From positions 186,001 to 250,000 of the forward strand of contig JAJNNY010000049.1 in assembly GCA_022453515.1 (NCBI GenBank): a stretch of 64,000 nucleotides of DNA, in the 5' to 3' direction. The notes under the pieces were generated by a model. That model was not told the DNA's origin, made no database searches, and was given only the letters and a program-made list of their open reading frames with translations. The DNA comes from Astrocystis sublimbata (taxonomy: Eukaryota; Ascomycota; Sordariomycetes; Xylariales; Xylariaceae). Position 1 is the stretch's first letter. Every line of letters starts with the position of its first letter. Shown here in pieces: positions 25,961 through 37,029 of the stretch. Made by a program: the position numbers and the translations under genes.

Positions 25961-27385
25961 GCCGTGATGCGATGCGTTGCTGCCGCTGTAACAGTAAATG
26001 ATGTGGAAAATCTAAGATCTATAACCGAGGTTGACCTCTTGTTTTGATTTTAATGAATGTGTGTTGTTGCAGGAATGAAAGCTTGGTATGTTTTGTGCTA
26101 CTGATCGGACTTTGTTTCCAAACCTCAATGATCAATGTTGTACAACTCTACGTGGGCAACGTGGAGTTTTACGGTGTTTCCTACTCCGTCATACATAGCT
26201 TTGGGATCCTCAAATCACAAACAAGACCGGGTGCACCGGGGAGATTGATCAACGAAGTGCTGGCGGAGGAAAGACAAAACAAACTCCGGCGCTTGGTTCC
26301 GAACAACATTGTCGCATCGCCATTTTCTACAAGTTGGGTCATACTTGGATTTGTCGCACCAGTCAGTGACAATGGTAAACTCTCGCACGGTCAATGCACT
26401 GCGTGCGTGAAGTGGGAATAGACTCTATTCCATGATGATGCTGATGATGAAGATGAAGGAAGGTGGTTAGGCCAAACCAGCTGTAGTTGGCTAACTAATA
26501 CCTAGGAGTGCTATAGTAGGTGCCTAGTGCCGTGTTTGGCACCTGTAACAAATGGTAAGCCGCCTGTCGTGATCCCATGCTGGGAGGGAAACACTGTGCT
26601 AGGCATCACCTAGGACAATCGAGTGACGATTTGACATGTTTCTAAAAACACAAGCACATGCTTCTTCCAAAGCGAAATCACATCGAGAAATAATCAGATG
26701 CATATTATGACTCTGGTTCCTACTTCATTTAACATAATCTGTTGAGGAACTGGTTTATCGTCTACAGCATTGTCAGGGCACATTTGAAGCTAGAATCTAT
26801 AACGCCGTGTGTGTGTATGGGGGAGCGCGAGCCTTTTTCGGCTAGCATGCTATATTTGCGCTACAGAAGCGCGGCGAGTGCGGCCTGAAAAGTGTGTCCT
26901 AGAGGAGACGAGAGGGTTATACAGTAGGTCCTAACCCCTATAGAACCCTGTCATACAATCATCAGCTTATAAAAGCGAAGGCTCATCCGACAAACTTCAT
27001 AGGCTGTTTCCAAAAAATTTTCTTCTTCAATGCCTCCAAATCATCTCCCGGTAGACACAACTGGACCGGCACCGCACCATTTTCCTGGGGAAAGGGGCTG
27101 AATAGCCCAGGCATTATGTACTAAATCCAACAAGCTCTGGGATCGTTCACAATCGATGCCGCCCAGCATAACGTGTCGGTCGCACCAACAAGCATTTCGC
27201 CGGAGTTGATCAGATGCGGCGACAGGTTTCCGGAGTGTCTCCTGTCCGCCCAGTGCAATTACATGCTGGTCTCATATTTCAGCAGTGCACCAAGTCCGCT
27301 AGTAGGATCTAGCCCCTTGCTCCCAAAATACGTACTTGGATAGTCACCATATAAACGTGTTAGTGAGAAGAACGCCCGCCTTCCT
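25961..27385. promoter_or_regulatory. HR-PKS upstream region
   Basis: No gene in 1.4 kb. It holds four copies of the CGGAGT/ACTCCG hexamer: 26183-26188, 26283-26288 (as ACTCCGG), 27201-27206 and 27241-27246 (both as CCGGAGT). A GATGAT-rich microsatellite lies near 26431-26460. The proposal that the hexamers bind the cluster regulator is inference. Confidence 0.4.
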
Positions 27386-28669
27386 TTAGGCCAAAGTGTA
27401 ACCCTCGTTGGTCAGGTACTCGGCCGACAGACTATAAGAATGTCCTTTGAAAGGGGCCTCGTCGTCGCTATAGTAATAACGATAAAACCCGATAATTGTT
27501 CCATCCCCTCTAGTCGAAATAGCAGACCCGCATATACCATCAGGTGGTTGACCGATGGCTACCGGATCACCGTGCCATATCCACTGGTACGGAATAATTC
27601 TCGGTTCGTCCTCATCGGTCTCGACCACCCGGAACGAAGTCCCCGTACAAACCCCCCGCATTTCCCTCATGAAGGGGCTATCAAACGACACTTGGCTGGC
27701 ATCCCTAGTGTAACCCAGAAATTTCTCGTCTGAGGTCAGCAAGCGTGTGAAGCGCGGGACTGTGCCGTCCTTGTCATCAAATGTTTCCTTTTCAAAGGAA
27801 ACATGGCTGCTGAGCTTCATCATGGTGACATCCGCCTCTGGGATATCGTGGTCTCGCCGTGCGACGATATTGTCTCGAGCATCGCCTTGCCAAACACTGC
27901 CGTCTCCCGAAACCGCCCGAGTTGTCGCCGTCATGAATTCTCGGCCATCCTTGTCCTTGACCAGAACCCCCGAGGTGGACGATAACACAACAGGGTGACC
28001 ATCCTCCCCAGTTGCGTTATTAGAGATCACAACTCCAGGTTGAAGAGTGTCATGTACTTTTAGATTGCTGACTCTTGTCTCTAGGTTGGGCTCTAATACT
28101 GGAGGCTTTGCTTGGAAGTTTGACGCGGCCGGGCGGTGAAGTTGACTTTTGGTGAAATATCCCACTGTATAGTTCGCGATCCGCCTGGGAAGGTTTGGAT
28201 GGTTGAGGTCGGCTCCATCCGGAACAATGAGGTAGATTGTTCGGGCGCTTGTGTAAACCAGTTCCGTCATCTGGGTACCAGCAGGCACTTCCTCTTGGAA
28301 GTACTGGTATACTTTCTTTGTGAGACGGGTCAGATTCTCACCGGAAACGTCCTTCATGAAGTGCCCGTCCCTGAAGATTGATAAGCTGGGGTGGCCATAC
28401 TTCGCTGGGGGGAAAATGCTGACTATTCTGTCTACTCCACGAAGCGCGAGCGTGTAGGGCAGGGTTCCAATGGCCACAGGCCACGGTCGCTCAGGTAAAC
28501 GAAGGACATTAAACATGATTTGCGATCGAGGCCATGTATCCATCACGTGCCAAACTGCCTCGAATACTTCGGTCTGAAGCGCCCTGGATGCTTCAGTCCT
28601 GCCATCGTTAATAGCAAGGTTTGGGTCGCGTAGGTCATATTTTGGCAGTATATCTCCCGCACCTGCCAT
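27386..28669 (-). CDS. Chymotrypsin-like fold protein with altered catalytic residues
   Basis: Single open frame, 427 aa, from an ATG in good context (gagccATGG). The C-terminal half (about 225-410) has the pattern of fungal trypsin-like proteins. It shows a strand with GVLVKDKDGREFMTAT where the catalytic His segment should lie, then IPEADVTMMKL in the Asp position, then PPDGICGSAIS, which aligns with the GDSGGP loop and places a Cys at the nucleophile. No His is visible at MTATTRAV. It may be a non-catalytic or cysteine-type relative. An N-terminal region of 200 residues has no motif I know. An overlapping frame upstream (28815-28668) codes an acidic Pro-Glu-rich repeat but cannot be spliced to this frame with the sites I see. 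A role in the pathway is not evident. Confidence 0.7.
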   Translation of the reverse strand: MAGAGDILPKYDLRDPNLAINDGRTEASRALQTEVFEAVWHVMDTWPRSQIMFNVLRLPERPWPVAIGTLPYTLALRGVDRIVSIFPPAKYGHPSLSIFRDGHFMKDVSGENLTRLTKKVYQYFQEEVPAGTQMTELVYTSARTIYLIVPDGADLNHPNLPRRIANYTVGYFTKSQLHRPAASNFQAKPPVLEPNLETRVSNLKVHDTLQPGVVISNNATGEDGHPVVLSSTSGVLVKDKDGREFMTATTRAVSGDGSVWQGDARDNIVARRDHDIPEADVTMMKLSSHVSFEKETFDDKDGTVPRFTRLLTSDEKFLGYTRDASQVSFDSPFMREMRGVCTGTSFRVVETDEDEPRIIPYQWIWHGDPVAIGQPPDGICGSAISTRGDGTIIGFYRYYYSDDEAPFKGHSYSLSAEYLTNEGYTLA

Positions 28670-30279
28670 GGCTCAGGCGAGTCACGGCCTTCGGACGGCT
28701 CAGGTTCGTCACCGGCTCCAGACGGCTCGGATTCGTCACGGTCTTCAGACGGCTCTGGGTGAGAATGAGATAGGACCTGGTCAGATGGCCCAGCAGGAGC
28801 TACGGGGCTCAACATTGTGTGGGGTCTTGGAAACTAGGGCAACTTGGTATGGGTTCGAGTTCGTTGGAGAGAAGGCAGAGACACATCTCATCCGTGACGG
28901 GCTGCATGCATTTTATATCCAGGAAAGTATGAACAGCCACGTGCACAAACTTTACTTCGAACTGGATCCTTTGGAGGTGCAGCTACGGCATCCCTGTTTC
29001 GTCCGTCGCACCTCGCATTAAGCTTGCAATCCGCCCTGTATCAGCCTGATTGAGACGTTTGCAAACTCTAATAAGCCGATCTCGTGTATTAAACTACATG
29101 TATTGCATGGCTCACCGATCCTAGATCTACGTCCTCGCCGGCGCAGCCAGAAACTTTACTTCGCTCATCCGTGACCCTTACCGTCCTCTGCCTCAACAAC
29201 GCCGGTTTCCACTTCCATTCCCAAAAGCCCGAAGGGTCCCCCGGACGGAGGCCCTGCGGTCTTCCTTTCTTCCTTCTTTCCTTTATATCATGGGGCTCGA
29301 CTGCCTAGTACTCCCAAATCTGCTGATTAACCAACAGGTCGTAAATACCTAGGTAGTAGTGAAGCAATCTGCCAGGTGAGCAGACAAATAGTGAGTTTGA
29401 TTCGATTCCTAACAGCGCTATTGGTATTCGCCGTTTAGCTCATTTAGTAGGTACGCACATAAACATATACATACCTGGGTACACGTTACGTCCGGTCGGA
29501 ACAAGTACGTACTTTTTCCGTCATACCGTATGACTCATGCCGAAGAAGGTACATAATTACTCCACTTAGATTGAGCAGCCTGAGGGCTTACGCACCCACT
29601 TTTCCAGTGTACAAGCCCTTCGTACGAGACAGGTCTAGGTGCTTGTCTCTTTACAAAGAGATAGAGACTTTCGATGAATACACTTTGAGCCCCTTTGGTT
29701 AATGCTATTGACCCCCTTTCGTTGTATGCATGCGTGCGCCCGACGCCTACCAACCCTGAGTGTATTATATAGGGGTCGCCCTCCTTTTATGTCGTGCAAG
29801 GTTATTAGCATAGTGGCGGTATGTTCATACAAGGAGAAATCCGCGAAACGTTTTCTCGGCGACATTCTCGAAGTTGACGCTTTTTAAACGGCCGGACGAT
29901 CACCAATCAGGCTTTGGGTTGACCTGGCCAGGGCTCACAAGTTGCCAATAGGTCATTAATTTCTTCCTTTCGCGAGGTCAATTATCATTGCGATTATCAT
30001 AACTTGAGCTGAGGCTCATCGCCATGATGCTTGTGCGAAATTCTGTGTTTGCGGCATTACCTCCTAAGCTGAAAGATGATGGCAAAGAGTGTGAGCTGTT
30101 CATCAAGCCGAAAGCTTGCTATGTCGAGGCTAATAGTGCCAAGGGGAAGATGTATTGGCTTCAGATATGATTCGGGTCCTATCTGGAAAATATTGGAACG
30201 GGTAGCTATTCACCACTATAACATCTACCTCTCTCGCAAGAAAAGCTTCAGAAGACTTAGCATTCATAATCATATATAC
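28670..30279. other. Intergenic with acidic-repeat open frame
   Basis: Next to the start of the protease-like gene, at 28675-28760, a degenerate 21-30 bp repeat (CGGCTC and CGTCACGG units) would code PEPSEDRDESEPSG-like acidic text on the minus strand from an ATG at 28815. It may be a 5' exon or just repeat DNA. The rest (28820-30279) has no supported gene. Confidence 0.35.
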
Positions 30280-32436
30280 CTAGTTTCCACAGTCCCAGGC
30301 ATTGGATTGACCCAACACCAGCGTATTATTCCTGGCGTCAAGCTCGGAGTTTGGCACGTTCTTGTTCAGGCCACGAACAAAGTTCCGTGCTAGATTGCTC
30401 ACGGGCTCCAGATTTTGCAAGAGTCTTATCAGTTGTCCTACTTTTGCGTCGCCACCATTTAGCACCTCTTCCAGGTCTTCATTCTTGGCATGCATCGCCA
30501 GGAAATTCGCACTGCTGGCAATTACACTCGGTGAAAATGGATGTATCTGTTCGCATGTAAGTATGTAACCATATATCGCAATATGGAGTCTCACCTTGAA
30601 GCAACTGATGTTTCGTATTGCCTCAGAAAGTCGAACAACCTCATGAGCGCTCCGCCAAGCCTGCTCTTCGCATGCTTGAGCCACCCTACGATTGTCAGAG
30701 CTTTCCCACGAGGCTCTTTCAACTGTGCCGCTGAGGTGGATGACAGCATTGTGCGCCAGCATATGGGTGAACAACACCATGGGGTCGCACTCGATAAGTG
30801 CATGCGCGCTGCTTTGCTCAAGAAGCTTGGCGCGCCTCTCTACTGCGCCGATCAATAACTTGTGACGTGTCCAGAAGTCTCGCGCTTCGGATCCGGAGAG
30901 CGCACGACCCGTGGCGAAAGACTGCTGCCGGTGAGCCATACAGCGACCCTGTAGCACTGCCGATACTACACATTCGCCAAACACTGAGAGATTCGCTGAC
31001 CCGTTGAAGTTCATGACGTCGGATAAGAAGTCCATCTGGATAGGTTGATTGTGCTGAAAGTTCGCTTCGGGAGCCGGAAGACGTGTGTTTACCTAGACAT
31101 TTAGAGGACGTCAATATTCCAATTCTTGTTTTGTGTCAGGGAAATTATCAGAGGGAAATGTCTGCCTACCATTTCCTCGCGAAGTGTCAAAGGAAACTCG
31201 TTATGGCAGCAGAGAAATATGTCGAGACTCAAGGCAAGCCAGAACGTGCGCCTCTTTTCCTCAACCTCGACGAAATCCTCAACGTGTCCAGTCGAGAAAC
31301 CAAGTCTGTCAACGTCATATAATCGCGCCATCTGCACGAGTCGAAATGCAACGCCAGCAGTAAGCATAGCATCATGTTCATCACGACATAATAGCTCATA
31401 ATGAGCTAGTAGCAACAGCGCCTGTGTCTGCTCGAGTGGGATCGCTCGGCTCTCCACACTTCCTTTCGCTGCACTATCACTGCTTTCTTTACGCTGTACA
31501 TCATTGACAAGCTGACGTGCTTCCATGTACAACGCATTCCCGATGGGACGGAAAACAGCAGACATGGCCGAGGCTACCGCGCGTATTGCTGAGCGCAGAC
31601 AGGCGCGTGCTGGAGTTGGGCTGTCTTGACTCGCCCACTCGAAGTAACGCCCCCTATGGACTATTGGAGCCACGGGGTGAAACCTTTCAAAGTAGAGCTG
31701 GTCCCTGAATGTGAAAGGTACAGTCATCAGTCAAGTCTACGGGAGATCGTGATGACAGATACTCACAAGTCCGCTTTCATAAGATCTGTTATGTTGAAGA
31801 CGTCGACAGATGAGTTCTGTGAAGGATTACTCGGGGATTGCGCAAGCGGGTGAATCATTCCATTCTTCCATGTCGAATCACTACAGGCTGAGAAAGCTAC
31901 GGAGTCTGAGGTTGCTGGAGGCGACAGCGACGCTTCATATGTCCCATATACGAGGGCCGATTCATGAACTGTATTCATGAACCCTTCATCGGACTTACTG
32001 ACTTCGACAGGGTTGGTGTTTTCCTCATTTTTTGCATCCATATCATTCAAGGCTGGGATGTCCTGGAGAAGTACTGGGTCCAGAACCGTGAAATCATAAT
32101 CCGGTAACGCATCATCAGCCTCGGTGCTGTGTCGTACTCGCTCCCCCAACTCCCGTTCCAGAGTTTCTAGAACCAGGCAGTTGTTAGTAATTACTAATTA
32201 GTGTGCACAGGACCTATGTTAGTCAACCGATAAGCTTAGGCGGACTTACCGACACGATGTCTCAATGCATTAAGCTGTCCTCTTTTGGGTCCTCGTATTG
32301 GCCTGTGACTCAGGAACACACAAGAAGTGCCGGCCTCTGCACATGATCCGCACTTCGGCCTCATTCGATCACATCTGCCCTTTCGTCGACGGCATTCTTC
32401 ACAGGCATATCCTGGCTGCTGCCGAGAGCTTGCCAT
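30280..32436 (-). CDS. Zn2Cys6 transcription factor with fungal-specific domain
   Basis: Probable pathway-specific regulator acting in the nucleus. Five exons: 32436-32250, 32166-31767, 31704-31170, 31092-30595, 30546-30280, giving 628 aa. The binuclear zinc cluster at residues 12-39 is CEECRRRKGRCDRMRPKCGS plus the last Cys (CX2CX6CX6CX2CX6C). A short linker and coiled coil follow (LRHRVETLERELGERV). The fungal-specific (MHR) domain shows YFERFHPVAPIVH, RTFWLALSLDIFLCC and, after the 77-bp intron 3, NTRLPAPEANFQ. The last intron (30594-30547, 48 bp) keeps the frame open if retained, but splicing gives the usual CFKIHPFSPSVIAS. It lies between the two PKS genes, as pathway regulators often do. 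Confidence 0.9.
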
Positions 32437-33282
32437 AATGAGCAGAGCATTAATTCCTGTGGGCCTTGTTTCTGGTCTGTAATCAGAAATAAGTGATGAT
32501 CATGCAGGAGTAATCAAAGGAGAAATGGATTCGAAGGAAGTGATACGATGGAAGTGTTCTGCAAATTCCTTGATTCTAATCCGGTACATATGCATACAGA
32601 GTCACATGTCCCTGGTTCATATTATTCAACTACAAACATCGGCTAGACTTGTGTTTCAGCAACTCATCGTCGTCTGTTTGCGGAGGCCATCCTAGTAGCA
32701 CCTTGTCACTGAGTAACACTAATCGCACATTTCATCACACATCCCTTCACTCAGCTTATTTATATTAAACATAGCCCAGTTGCCTCGGCTATATTATACA
32801 CACGTCACCTTGTACAACTGGACTAACATCAAAGTTAATAACCCAATGTACTTGCAATCTACATATAGCTTCTAAGGCATAATTTGAACTTCAACCTGAA
32901 ACTCCAACTACCCGAGGCTCTTAGTGATTCTTCCCATGTTCAAATCTTTAGGCAATGTTGAAAGACTCTAGTTAGAAGGTAGGTAGACTTGGAATATAAT
33001 TAGTACCTTAATTTACCTATCATTTAATACAAGTGTCATCTATACCACTTCAGCTTATGAACTTTGGACTTCCCAGTAGTGGGATAGCCCATCATTCTCC
33101 TGTTTCGTAATTATCACATTACTGGAGCACATCACTCGATATTGGAACACGAACAGTTAATTGTAATAGAGCTTGCTTGCACGTTTTTGAAGTTGAGACT
33201 ACTCTAGTGACATGTTTGGTGTCAATCTTGTGATCAATTTGGCGAGGTACTCTTCAGTAAAAGCGATTATTGTCTAACAGTC
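32437..33282. other. TF upstream / SDR downstream region
   Basis: No gene. AT-rich, promoter side of the regulator gene. I found no CGGAGT element here. Confidence 0.5.
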
Positions 33283-34192
33283 TTAGCAAGCTTTCCTATA
33301 TTCCTCTCGTAACTCTGGCAGTCCCCTCGACCGATGCGTCATTCGCTCCGTTAACGCAGTAGGCAACAGCCAAGATGTATACCTCACCATGCCAGCCTTT
33401 CCACCTCGCCAAATCCTACCTCGAGCACCACTTAGTGTGTCATGTACGATATTACTCGCGGTGACATCTGGCTCCTCATTGGTGAGCTCCTGTAGCTCTC
33501 CGCGTGACTGCCTCGCCATAATCTCTTCAATGGGCTTGTACCACGAATCTTCGGGCAGTCTCAGCTGTTTCTTGTTGTATATTTCTGTACTGACGGAGCC
33601 AACCATGGCCGTTACCACGCGAACTCCCAAGGGCTCCAGCTCGGACTTCAAAGTTTCTGACAATAATGTCAGAGCCGCTTTGGAGCTATTGTAGATACCT
33701 GCGCCTCTGGTTAAAATGCCTTCTAGGTCTCTAGGAGAGATAGTGTGTCATACCTTGCCATAGCACTGGCCTTGTACCCCCAATCGAAGAGATGTTCACC
33801 ATTGCACCCTTTGCCTGTATCAACAAGGGCGCACATGCCTGGGCCATCGCAAGGACGCCCCAGACGTTGACCTCATACACTGCCTTCCCTTCGGCAATGC
33901 TCGTATCGAGCAGTGGCATGACAAAGCCACCGCCGGCATTGTTGACCAGCACATCTAAACTGCCGCCAGTCCGGTTGCGGACCAAATCGATGCAGGCGGC
34001 GATGGACTCGGCTGACGTGACATCCAAGGGCAGCGTCTCAACATGGGGCAAGTCAGCGAGGGTGGTACCGATCTTGGATGGATCTCGAGCTGTTGCGAAA
34101 ACGTGGAACCCAGCCTCCTGGAAAGATGTGGCTATCGCGGCGCCGAGACCCCCCGCACTACACCCTGTGACAAGGGCGGTCTTACAAGACAT
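33283..34192 (-). CDS. Short-chain dehydrogenase/reductase
   Basis: NAD(P)-dependent oxidoreductase, 286 aa, two exons (34192-33754 and 33704-33283). The Rossmann motif TGCSAGGLG is at 9-17, followed by NNAGGG and NISSIGG. The catalytic YNSSK (Tyr151, Lys155) is restored only by splicing the 49-bp intron 33753-33705 with the acceptor CCAGAG. Sequence style is that of classical SDRs related to 1-acyl-DHAP reductase (AYR1-like), a type often recruited to fungal clusters. It shares a 447-bp divergent promoter with the FAD monooxygenase gene. It may reduce a carbonyl of the pathway intermediate; substrate unknown. Confidence 0.9.
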
Positions 34193-34639
34193 GCTTGCGT
34201 GGCTAGGGTGATGTCGTGGGGCAAGCCAAGGGCCAGAAACGAGCCTGAAGATACTGATTTTGTTTTGAAAGGGAGGACATCTCGACAGCTTCGGTCCCGG
34301 CTTATATATGTAATACTTGTACGATGCTGCCAGGAGTTTCCCTACAGCTGCTTACTTGGGATCCAATGCAAGTGCCGAAATGCGAAAAACACCGACTGAC
34401 AAACTGGAGTCTAGATTTTCCGGAGTTTTATTTTTGTGACCAGTCGAGAAACTCCGCTGTTTGTCTTTTAGCTTGGCTTCCGATATGGCTGCCATGTACC
34501 ACCGGGTTATCTCTTCAGGTGTAACGGGACCGAGACGGAGTCCAAAGGTTTTCGTTGACCAGTGTTGTCAGCTGCCTCAGTCGAACGCGATGCCGGTGAT
34601 GCTATTTCGATTTATTTGGAATGACTCAATCAATCAAGA
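34193..34639. promoter_or_regulatory. Bidirectional promoter SDR / FAD monooxygenase
   Basis: 447 bp between divergent start codons. Visible elements are CCGGAGT at 34420-34426 facing ACTCCGC at 34451-34457 (inverted CGGAGT pair, 24-bp spacer), and TCGGTCCCG at 34291-34299 with its exact complement CGGGACCGA at 34525-34533. CGG half-sites are the usual contact of Zn2Cys6 proteins. A TATATATG stretch lies near 34303-34310 on the SDR side. Function is inferred from layout. Confidence 0.5.
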
Positions 34640-36144
34640 ATGGAATCGGCAGCAATAAATCTGCATCCCTCGAGGGAACCAGTAGCAAACGCCAGTTTCG
34701 AGCCCCATGGCAGCATTGATATCAATGTCGCCATCGTTGGTGGCGGAATCATTGGCGTTATCGCGGCTCTGGGTCTACAACGCCGCGGCATGCGCGTGAC
34801 AATCTATGAACGCGCCCGAACATGGCACAAGACGGGAGTCGGGTTTGCATTTACAAGCGCTGCACGGGACTGCATGAAAGCCTTGGACCCTTGTATCTTG
34901 GATGCGTTGCTACGCGTCGGCGAGGAGAACAAACACGACTTTAACCGTTGGTGGGATGGGTTTTCCCCCAAAACGAAAGCAGAGGCTGAGAGTGAGGACA
35001 ACTCTCTGTTGTTCCAGGTACCAGCTCGCGATGCGGCATATATTGGCTGTCTGCGATCACATTTACAACTCGAAATGGCCACACAGTTGCCTGAAGGTGT
35101 TGCTCAGTTTGGAAAACAGCTGGAGAGCTGCTTTGATAACGAGGGCAGTGGGAAGGTTGTTCTTCGATTCGTAGATGGAGAGACGGCAGAAGCCGACCTC
35201 GGTAGGTCGCCTTATTCTAGCGGTATCTAGGATCAGAAGAACTGACTTACACGTGCAACACAGTCATAGGGTGTGATGGTATCAACTCAACTGTACGAAA
35301 AATATTACTTGGACTTGATAGTGCATCAGCCTACCCAGGATATACGCACATTGTTGCGTATCGGACAGTAGTCCCAGTCGCCAGCGTCAGCTCCGCCCTC
35401 GGTCAAGACAAGTCAAACACCGCATGCATGCATCTTGGGCCAGATGCTGTCGTGGTATCATATCCAGTGAGTACAAGAGCACCACCATTTCGCTGGTTGC
35501 TATGGATAAAGGTTGTATTAACGTTATGATAGGTCAACAAAGGACTGCTTCTGAACATTTCCATCCTCGTCCATGATCCCAATGAGTGGCCAGATGCTGA
35601 AAAGACAACGGCTTCTGCGACAAGAGACGAGGTGAAAGCCGTCGTCAAGGACTGGGGCCCTCATGTCCGTCAACTGGTCGATCTGTTGCCCGAGACTCTC
35701 ACCAAGTGGGCAATCTTCGACACTGGCGACAACCCAGCCCCAACTTACGCGCGAGGCCGAATCTGCATTGCCGGTGATGCTGCGCATGCGAGCAGCCCAC
35801 CGCTTGGCGCCGGAGCGTGCATGGGTGTCGAAGATGCTCTCGTACTGGCCGAGACGCTGACCACAGCTCTCAAAGCTGGAGCCACTCCCGACAAGCGAGC
35901 AGCTATCTCAACTGCGTTGCAAGCATACAGCTCGGTGAGGATGGAGAGAAGCCAATGGCTTGTGCAGGCATCACGCGAGGCAGGCAACATCTATCAGTGG
36001 CGCCATCCTGTCGCGGGCCGAGAGGCTGCTAAGTGCGAAGCGGCGTACAAACCGCTGGCGAGGAAGGTATGGGATTTCAGTGTCGACGAGATGATTGGTG
36101 ATGCGAGGGCTACTTGTCAAAATATGCTCTCGGGCGCTCGTTGA
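34640..36144 (+). CDS. FAD-dependent monooxygenase, TropB/SorC/AzaH-type
   Basis: Group A flavin hydroxylase, 458 aa; exons 34640-35201, 35264-35466, 35533-36144. The FAD dinucleotide motif AIVGGGIIGVIAALGLQRRG lies at about 31-50. The central DG motif appears after splicing as LVIGCDGINSTVRK, and the GD motif is IAGDAAHASSPPLGAGACMG from about 334. In pathways with an R-domain NR-PKS this family (TropB, SorC, AzaH, AfoD) hydroxylates the released aromatic aldehyde and dearomatises the ring. The neighbouring NR-PKS on the same strand fits that role. It is divergent from the SDR. The assignment to the dearomatase subgroup rests on context and overall pattern, not on an alignment. Confidence 0.9.
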
Positions 36145-37029
36145 CTATGCGCTCCATCTGTACGCCACTCCTGAGATTGGACATCTAGACTCACAGTCAT
36201 ATCTGTAAGCATTAAAAGCAACATAGAATATACTATTTCTAGGTTTGCTTAAGGAAAGAGAAAGTCGACCTGCCGTTGAAGGTTTCAAGCGCAAGCGCAC
36301 AAGCCATAGGCTATATCTAGGGCTGTGTATGGAAATCGCACGACCCAGCAAAGGCTCAAGAGTCCTCGATTTCGGCACAATAACTCATATCCATAAATTC
36401 ATTTGTAAAGTTCTAAAGATGTGTTGTACTGCTAATACCTAGGTACGTCATGTTCTCGCGCAGATGGGCGACCGTACGGCGTATCAGTGATTGTATCCCT
36501 TTTCACACACTCTCTCCGAGTCACAATCATTTGAAACAATAAGAAAGCATGAGTAGCCGGATATTAGACAAATCTATACTTAAATTCGGTTCCCCGAAGC
36601 TATTTTGCGAACATTGTGTCACTGTCCACAGCGTGACGACTGCAAGGATATTTCGGACTTTCGAGGTTCCGCGTCTTTTTCCCCGGAGCTTGAGGAATGA
36701 CAGGACCCTCGAATTTCAATCGCCGTGACCCTAACTCCGAGCAATTAGTGTCATACCCCGGAGTAATATCACTCTGTATGGTGACACGAGAAGTCCGGTA
36801 GCTAATATTAATGTCGTCGATTAGTTCTTTGCTAGAACAGCATGGCGCACGCCAAGCTTCTCTACCATTGACTCAGACCTGAGAAACTGCAAAGCTTTAC
36901 TGCAAAGCCTTTCGCAACATTTTACAGTATGTGTATTACATACTTTACTTATACTCACTTACTCTTCACGAACACGCCACCTTATAACAGATTAGACTTG
37001 AGCAATCACACCCAAATCCCGACTTGAAA
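36145..37029. promoter_or_regulatory. NR-PKS upstream region
   Basis: No gene. ACTCCG at 36734-36739 and CGGAGT at 36759-36764 form an everted pair with a 19-bp spacer, about 270-300 bp before the NR-PKS start. A related CCGGAGC lies at 36683-36689. Confidence 0.4.

Noticed and set aside
29535..29887. Overlapping short frames on both strands near 29.7 kb
   Set aside because: No motif, no paired splice signals, non-coding style composition.
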